DNA from: an uncultured Lachnospiraceae bacterium | GTDB taxonomy: Bacteria > Bacillota > Clostridia > Lachnospirales > Lachnospiraceae | DNA length: 12,894 nucleotides | Direction: 5' to 3' | Assembly: GCA_905236275.1 (NCBI GenBank) | Contig: CAJOPI010000122.1 | Location: 1 to 12,894, forward strand | Part shown: piece by piece, positions 8,519 through 12,894 of the stretch | How positions within the stretch are numbered: position 1 is the stretch's first letter | How the letters are laid out: each line of letters starts with the position of its first letter | Position numbers and translations under genes: made by a program | Notes under the pieces: generated by a model | Seen by the model: the letters and a program-made list of their open reading frames with translations, nothing else | What the model was told of the DNA's origin: nothing | The model's database searches: none

Positions 8519-10033
8519 TCAGGCAGTTTTTACAGCCTTGACAGCATTGATGCAGCTCTTATAAGCCTCTAAAGCGCCTGCTCCTCTGATGATTGCGAGA
8601 TCGGCAACTACCGCTTCGGTAAGACCTTCAATTTTTCTTAAATTCTGTCCCCACATCTGCTCATTGGAAAGGACATCCTTTACGAGTTCTTCGAGCTCCA
8701 TATCCTTTCTTTCATAATAGAAATCAAGCACCCATGCATCATCATTTACCGTATAATCGCTTCCGTCAGGTCTTCTGCAGACAAGTCCGCCCTCACCCCT
8801 GCTCTGTATATCGCTGCTGTAGAAAGCAATATAGGCTGCAAGGCTCATTGTCAGGCAGGTCGGAAGTGACTTGAATTTCTCCACGTATTCAAGGAACGAG
8901 GGCATATTTCTTGCTCTCCACTTCGAGGTCGAATTGAGCGAGATACTGAGGAGTGCATGCTCTACAAAAGGATTGTTGAATCGGTCTGTCACTGCCTCTG
9001 CGAAGTCCTCACAGTCTTTTTTGTCGAGAGGAAGTACAGGAATTACCTCATCGTAGAGCATCTTATTCATGAAGCCATGTACTGTTTCATCCTGCATGCA
9101 GTCACGAACAATATTGAAGCCTGCAAGGTAAGCACCAAGCACGAATCCTGTGTGGGCTCCGTTCAGTATCCTTACCTTTCTCTTTTTATAAGGTGCAACC
9201 TCTTCTACCACATGTACGTTAAGTCCTGCCTTTTTGAAGGGAAGCTTGTCTTCAAGCCATTTGGGACCTTCGATATACCATACGCCGAATACTTCTCCAA
9301 CATCGAGAAGTGCATCTGTATAACCGTTTTCATCTTCGAGTCTCTTTACTTCCTCTTCATCGCGGATACGTCCGGGAACTATTCTGTCTACGAGTGTCGA
9401 GCAGAAGAGGCAGTCATTTTCGAGCCAGCTCTTGAATTCTTCACCAAGTCCCCAGTCATCTGCATGTCTTTTACAGCAGTTCAGAAGTTCTTTTCCATTA
9501 TTGTCTATCAGCTCGCAGGAAAGTATCACGAGTCCTTTTCTTCCTGCCTTGTATCTCTCATTCAGAAGTACCGTAAGCTTTGCCGGGAAGGATGCAGGCG
9601 GAAGGTCATCTGCCTTGCAGCTTCCGTCATATACTATTCCTGCCTCTGTTGTATTTGAAGCCACATATTCAAGTTCTTCGGACTTTGCGATTTCTTTTAA
9701 TTCTTCCCAGTCTGAATAAGGATTTTTACAGCTGTCCACCAGTGAGATCACTCTTTTTCTGTCTACTGCCTCTCCTTTTTCTGAACCTCTTAGATAGAGG
9801 GTGTAGAGTCCTTCCTGTTCATTTATAAGTCCTGTAAGTCCCTGTGATATCGGCTGTACAAGCACTGCTTTTCCGTTGAAGTCTGCTTTTTCATTTGCAA
9901 CATCGAACCAGTAATCCACGAATGCCCTGAGGAAGTTTCCTTCTCCGAACTGGAGGATTTTCACAGGTGCTTTTTCTAAGATGTATCCGTCATAAGAGGT
10001 CTTTTTTAATACCTCGTAATTTAATTTTTCCAT
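8519..10033 (-). CDS. uxaB: Tagaturonate reductase (altronate oxidoreductase) UxaB
   Basis: Reduces D-tagaturonate to D-altronate with NADH in the cytoplasm, the second step of the pathway. The 504-residue product belongs to the polyol-specific long-chain dehydrogenase (mannitol dehydrogenase) family. The N-terminal nucleotide-binding segment is ILQFGEGNFLRAF (about 26-38). The C-terminal domain has the catalytic Lys-x4-Asn-x2-His pattern in KVRILNGAHTG: Lys286, Asn291 and His294, the same spacing as in Pseudomonas mannitol dehydrogenase. The start is supported by AAAGGAG about 7 nt upstream. The fructuronate reductase UxuB is a related alternative, but the direct neighbours uxaC and uxaA make UxaB much more likely. 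It sits 51 nt after uxaC and 27 nt before uxaA. Confidence 0.93.
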   Translation of the reverse strand: MEKLNYEVLKKTSYDGYILEKAPVKILQFGEGNFLRAFVDYWFDVANEKADFNGKAVLVQPISQGLTGLINEQEGLYTLYLRGSEKGEAVDRKRVISLVDSCKNPYSDWEELKEIAKSEELEYVASNTTEAGIVYDGSCKADDLPPASFPAKLTVLLNERYKAGRKGLVILSCELIDNNGKELLNCCKRHADDWGLGEEFKSWLENDCLFCSTLVDRIVPGRIRDEEEVKRLEDENGYTDALLDVGEVFGVWYIEGPKWLEDKLPFKKAGLNVHVVEEVAPYKKRKVRILNGAHTGFVLGAYLAGFNIVRDCMQDETVHGFMNKMLYDEVIPVLPLDKKDCEDFAEAVTDRFNNPFVEHALLSISLNSTSKWRARNMPSFLEYVEKFKSLPTCLTMSLAAYIAFYSSDIQSRGEGGLVCRRPDGSDYTVNDDAWVLDFYYERKDMELEELVKDVLSNEQMWGQNLRKIEGLTEAVVADLAIIRGAGALEAYKSCINAVKAVKTA

Positions 10034-10084
10034 TATTTCTCCTTTTTCATTTAGGTGACTTTGAAATGTCCTAATGTTAAATTG

Positions 10085-11518
10085 TCAAATGCCGAAATAT
10101 CTTTCTGCGTTTTTATAACTAATTCCCTCGACGATTTTTTTGAGCGATTCTTCGTGGGCGGGGTACTCGCCGTTTTCTACCCATTCTCCGATGAGGTTGC
10201 AGGCGATACGGCGGAAGTATTCGTGTCTTGTATAGGAAAGGAAGGAACGTGAATCGGTCAGCATTCCTATGAAGTTTCCCAGAAGGCCTAAGTTTGCCAG
10301 CGAGCGCATCTGCTCTTCCATTCCATCCTTTGTATCAAGGAACCACCATGCTGCACCAAGCTGCATTTTACCCGGAACCTCGTCTGACTGGAAGGCTCCG
10401 AGGCAGGTTGTGATTTCGTTAAAGTCATTATGGTCAAGTGAGAAAACAACCGTCTTAGGAAGCTCATTTGTGCTGTCGAGGTCTGAGAAGAGTCCTGCCA
10501 GAGCTTCACCGCTACTGCTCTTTGCTATCATGTCGAAGCCTGTATCCGGTCCTTCTATCTTAAACATCCTCCTGTTCACGTTTCTCGCGCAGGAATAATG
10601 GATTTCCATGACGATATCTTCTTTATGATATTTTCTTGCCAGTGAAAGAAGTATCATTGTCTGGTATTTTTCTGCTTCCTCTACTGTGATATCCTCTCCT
10701 GTCATTGCCTTTTTGAATATCGCATCTGCTTCTTCCATTTCACAAGGGCGGTAGAATACGTAATCAATACCATGATCGGAAGCCTTACAGCCATGCGCCT
10801 TAAAGTAATCAATTCTCTCGTTAAGTGCCTCGCAGACTTCCTTTGCAGTTTTTAATTCATCCTTACCGACTGACTGTGCAAGTGCCTTTATGTATTCCCT
10901 GAAACCGTCTTTCGTGATGTTTATCGCCTTATCAGGTCTGAAGGAAGGACATACCATGAATTCTATGGAATCGTCATTTGCTATCAGCTCATGATATTTA
11001 AGGTCATCTATCGGGTCATCAGTAGTTCCGACGTATTTTACATTTGACTGTCTGATGATTCCCCTTACGCTGAGCTTCGGATCGTTTTTAAGCATATCGC
11101 TTGTCTTGTCCCAGATTTTTCCGGCATTGTGCTCATTCAGATCCTCCGTCACACCGAAATATTTATGCAGTTCTAAGTTTGACCAATGGTACATCGGATT
11201 TCCGATTGCCATTTCAAGAGTTTTTGCAAAGGAAAGAAATTTTACAAACGGGTCCGTATTTCCCGTTACTATCTCTTCATTTACTCCGTTTGACCTCATC
11301 AGCCGCCATTTGTAATGATCTCCAAAATAGCTTCCGTCGCTGTTCCGGCCACCGAGCCAGACCTCTGCAATATTTCCATATCGGCGGTCTTCATATATCT
11401 CTTTCGGAGAGATATGACAGTGGTAGTCGATTATCGGCAATTTCTCCGAATAATCATGAAAAAGGTGCTTTGCCGTTTCTGTCTTCAGCAGAAAGTCCTG
11501 TTCCATAAATGCTTTCAT
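10085..11518 (-). CDS. uxaC: Uronate isomerase UxaC
   Basis: Interconverts D-galacturonate and D-tagaturonate (and usually D-glucuronate and D-fructuronate), the first cytoplasmic step. The 477-residue product is of normal family length. This amidohydrolase-superfamily TIM barrel shows the metal-binding HxH motif in DYHCHISP (His33, His35), the family segment SYFGDHYKWRLMRSNGV (about 63-79) and SLDHNDFNE around Asp362-Asp365 near the end of the barrel. The start MKAFMEQDFLL is usual for the family and is preceded by GGAGG with 7-nt spacing. It is the first gene of the proposed operon. The 192-nt leader upstream holds two candidate promoters, a cre-like site and a long palindrome, so control of the whole operon is probably exerted there. 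Confidence 0.96.
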   Translation of the reverse strand: MKAFMEQDFLLKTETAKHLFHDYSEKLPIIDYHCHISPKEIYEDRRYGNIAEVWLGGRNSDGSYFGDHYKWRLMRSNGVNEEIVTGNTDPFVKFLSFAKTLEMAIGNPMYHWSNLELHKYFGVTEDLNEHNAGKIWDKTSDMLKNDPKLSVRGIIRQSNVKYVGTTDDPIDDLKYHELIANDDSIEFMVCPSFRPDKAINITKDGFREYIKALAQSVGKDELKTAKEVCEALNERIDYFKAHGCKASDHGIDYVFYRPCEMEEADAIFKKAMTGEDITVEEAEKYQTMILLSLARKYHKEDIVMEIHYSCARNVNRRMFKIEGPDTGFDMIAKSSSGEALAGLFSDLDSTNELPKTVVFSLDHNDFNEITTCLGAFQSDEVPGKMQLGAAWWFLDTKDGMEEQMRSLANLGLLGNFIGMLTDSRSFLSYTRHEYFRRIACNLIGEWVENGEYPAHEESLKKIVEGISYKNAERYFGI

Positions 11519-11569
11519 GGAAAAGCCTCCTAAATATTTATTATTAACTTTTTTGTTTTTTATATTTGG

Positions 11570-11575
11570 ATTATA
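11570..11575 (-). promoter_or_regulatory. Second candidate -10 box (TATAAT) for uxaC without a good -35
   Basis: Read on the - strand, a perfect TATAAT lies 51 nt before the uxaC start codon. No TTGACA-like hexamer lies 16-18 nt upstream. Such a promoter would need an activator. If used, the start point would be near 11563 and the bipartite motif at 11604-11635 would lie at about -41 to -72, where an AraC-type activator often binds. It could equally be chance in AT-rich DNA. Confidence 0.3.
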
Positions 11576-11603
11576 TTCGGAAGCAGTTTGTCTGCTTCCG
11601 AAT
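11575..11603. promoter_or_regulatory. 29-bp perfect palindrome in the uxaC leader
   Basis: The arms ATTCGGAAGCAG (11575-11586) and CTGCTTCCGAAT (11592-11603) pair perfectly over 12 bp around a 5-nt spacer. There is no T tract on either side, so it is a poor intrinsic terminator for the upstream regulator gene. It could be an operator, or an RNA hairpin in the 5' leader of uxaC (protective or regulatory). It abuts the TATAAT at 11570-11575. Confidence 0.6.
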
Positions 11604-11627
11604 CAACGAAATGATTTATAAATGTTT

Positions 11628-11641
11628 TGTAAGCAATTTCA
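11628..11641. promoter_or_regulatory. cre-like site (putative CcpA binding) at the uxaC promoter
   Basis: TGTAAGCAATTTCA fits the cre consensus TGWAANCGNTNWCA at all but one constrained position. The mismatch is in the central CG, which lowers confidence. It overlaps the expected start point of the promoter at 11641-11669, a position where CcpA represses. Glucose repression of a pectin operon is plausible. Confidence 0.35.
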
Positions 11642-11669
11642 GTTTATTGCAATTTTGTATCCCTGTCAA
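11641..11669 (-). promoter_or_regulatory. Candidate sigma-A promoter of the uxaC operon
   Basis: On the - strand, TTGACA (11664-11669) is followed after exactly 17 nt by TAAACT (11641-11646), which matches TATAAT at four of six positions. A second TTGACA lies 12 bp further upstream (11676-11681) but has a poorer -10. The start point would be near 11634, giving a leader of about 115 nt that contains the palindrome at 11575-11603. Confidence 0.5.
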
Positions 11670-11710
11670 TGCAGTTGTCAAAATATCAGTATTTTTTAAG
11701 GCTTTCTGAG

Positions 11711-12589
11711 TTAGTTTTCAGCAGCGTGACTATTCTTTTCCATGCTCTTGGCGAGAAGGTAATCCGTCGTCTTTGAGTTTCTGTAGGCTCTCGGTGACAG
11801 CCCGTACTCTTTTTTGAAAGCATCCTTAAAATAGTTGCTGTCCGAAAATCCTGAGTTCATCGAAACCTCTGTTACGGAATGATCCGTCGAGATAAGCTCT
11901 AAAGCAGCATGGGTAAGTCTCGTATGGCACAGATATTCCTTCATGCCGCAGCCGGTTATCTGGCGGAATCGCCTGCTGAAATAACTCGGTGAAAGATTAA
12001 CACTCTTTGAAAGGCTCTCCAGCGTAATATTCTGATTGTAATGTTCCGTAATATACTGGGCAGACTTAAGGATATCTGAGTCCATGTCGCCGTCGCTTAC
12101 TGTTTTTCCCGTCTTCGCAACGCAGCAGCGATTACAGTAAAGCAGCAGCTCCTTTAGCATGAGCTGCATAAGCTGCTTAGTCTCAGCGTCGTCAACCTTA
12201 TCTTCCTTAAGCATAGACTCCAGTACGTTTTCTATCGTTGACCTGTAAGCGCGCGGAACGTGTGTCAGATTCGCCGAAAGAAATTTTTCCCTCAGATTAT
12301 CCAAGACCGGTTTTCCCTCCTCGGACAGATCATCTTCATTAAAATAGATATTTATCCTCTCGCACTGGGTATTGTATTTGTTGTAATGTGGCTCACGCGG
12401 CGGAATTACTATGAAGTCACCGCCTTTCATCTCATACAGGTTGTCATATATAAAACACCTGCAGCTTCCCGACTTTACATAGAAAAGTTCGTAGTAATAA
12501 TGGAAGTGATTTTCCACCATTTTAAAATCCTTGCTTCTTACGACAGAATTTATATAAACCCTGTCAATGTTTAAGTCTGATACTCTCAT
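11711..12589 (-). CDS. AraC-family transcriptional regulator with N-terminal cupin domain
   Basis: A 292-residue cytoplasmic DNA-binding protein of usual AraC-family size. The N-terminal half is a cupin-like sensing domain (HFHYYYELFYVKSG at about 28-41, GGDFIVIPPREPHY at about 56-69). The C-terminal half carries two helix-turn-helix units: first at about 188-209 (LESLSKSVNLSPSYFSRRF), second at about 239-260, followed by the family signature GFSDSNYFKDAFKKEYGLSP. The start has GGAGG 11 nt upstream, a slightly long spacing. It lies directly upstream of uxaC in the same direction, so it is the likely regulator of the operon, probably responding to a uronate or pectin-derived sugar; the ligand and sign of control are inference. 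No convincing terminator separates it from uxaC, so some readthrough is possible. Confidence 0.92.
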   Translation of the reverse strand: MRVSDLNIDRVYINSVVRSKDFKMVENHFHYYYELFYVKSGSCRCFIYDNLYEMKGGDFIVIPPREPHYNKYNTQCERINIYFNEDDLSEEGKPVLDNLREKFLSANLTHVPRAYRSTIENVLESMLKEDKVDDAETKQLMQLMLKELLLYCNRCCVAKTGKTVSDGDMDSDILKSAQYITEHYNQNITLESLSKSVNLSPSYFSRRFRQITGCGMKEYLCHTRLTHAALELISTDHSVTEVSMNSGFSDSNYFKDAFKKEYGLSPRAYRNSKTTDYLLAKSMEKNSHAAEN

Positions 12590-12894
12590 AGAATAAAATA
12601 CCTCCGACTGACCGCGGCATATCCGTACCGCACGTCATTTTAGCCAATAAAATCCATCCATCAGGCGTATTTCTGTCATTTGTTACAGACAATACTACTG
12701 ATTTATTTATCCAACTTTGTTTATTATATCATACAGATGTAAAAAAAACAGTCCTTTGATTAAAAAATCGTACAATTTAATGTATTATTAAAACAGTCCG
12801 GGTTGTATTCTATATCCAACGAAATGAAATATATAAAAAGTAAGCACTGCAACCCATAAACCTTTTTTGTCTTCTCAATCTATTAAAACCTAAA
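12590..12894. other. Intergenic region upstream of the araC-family gene
   Basis: This AT-rich stretch of about 305 nt runs to the window edge and I see no gene in it. It holds the ribosome binding site and extended -10 promoter of the regulator. It also has a 10-bp direct repeat AAAACAGTCC (12745-12754 and 12790-12799) and a second copy of the bipartite motif found in front of uxaC (12817-12846). A short inverted repeat TCTGT/ACAGA (12672-12689) lies in the leader. The far end may also serve a gene beyond the window. Confidence 0.5.
12723..12731 (-). promoter_or_regulatory. Candidate extended -10 promoter of the araC-family gene
   Basis: On the - strand the sequence TGATATAAT gives a perfect TATAAT with the TGn extension directly before it. 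The -35 region is poor (CTGTTT at 17 nt), which extended -10 promoters tolerate. The leader to the start codon would be about 125 nt. Confidence 0.5.

Noticed and set aside
8957..9658. 233-codon open frame on the + strand
   Set aside because: It lies wholly antisense to uxaB, has no ribosome binding site that I can see, and its Cys-rich, low-order product resembles no family. It is a shadow of the real gene.
11575..11603. Intrinsic terminator of the araC-family gene
   Set aside because: The stem is good but the - strand continues ATAATCCAAATATAAAAAAC with no T run, so termination is doubtful.

Overview
The window looks like a pectin/galacturonate utilisation locus from a Gram-positive anaerobe, most plausibly a Lachnospiraceae (Clostridia). 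This rests on gene content, strong GGAGG ribosome binding sites, moderate base composition, and a very large secreted pectate lyase built from modules typical of rumen or gut pectin degraders. The taxon is an inference; there is no rRNA or core gene here to fix it.

Layout. At the left edge, on the + strand, is a tRNA-Ser(CGA) missing its first base, followed by its own terminator. All protein genes are on the - strand and read right to left. First comes an AraC-family regulator (11711-12589), then a 192-nt regulatory gap. It is followed by uxaC (uronate isomerase), uxaB (tagaturonate reductase), uxaA (altronate dehydratase) and a 2194-residue secreted polysaccharide lyase family 9 (PL9) protein (323-6907). 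The four catabolic genes are 27 to 60 nt apart with no convincing terminator between them. The block ends in a strong GC-rich terminator at 245-277, so they probably form one operon, uxaC-uxaB-uxaA-PL9.

How it works together. The lyase would cut polygalacturonate outside the cell. Galacturonate that enters the cell is isomerised to tagaturonate (UxaC), reduced to altronate (UxaB) and dehydrated to 2-keto-3-deoxygluconate (UxaA). KDG kinase and aldolase, the enzymes for unsaturated products (KduI/KduD), and the transporters are not in the window. The AraC-type protein is the obvious candidate regulator.

I did not find a wholly unknown system. The points most worth a second look are the architecture of the giant lyase and the uxaC leader. 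The leader contains two candidate promoters, a perfect 12-bp-arm palindrome, a CcpA cre-like site, and a bipartite motif that recurs upstream of the araC-type gene.
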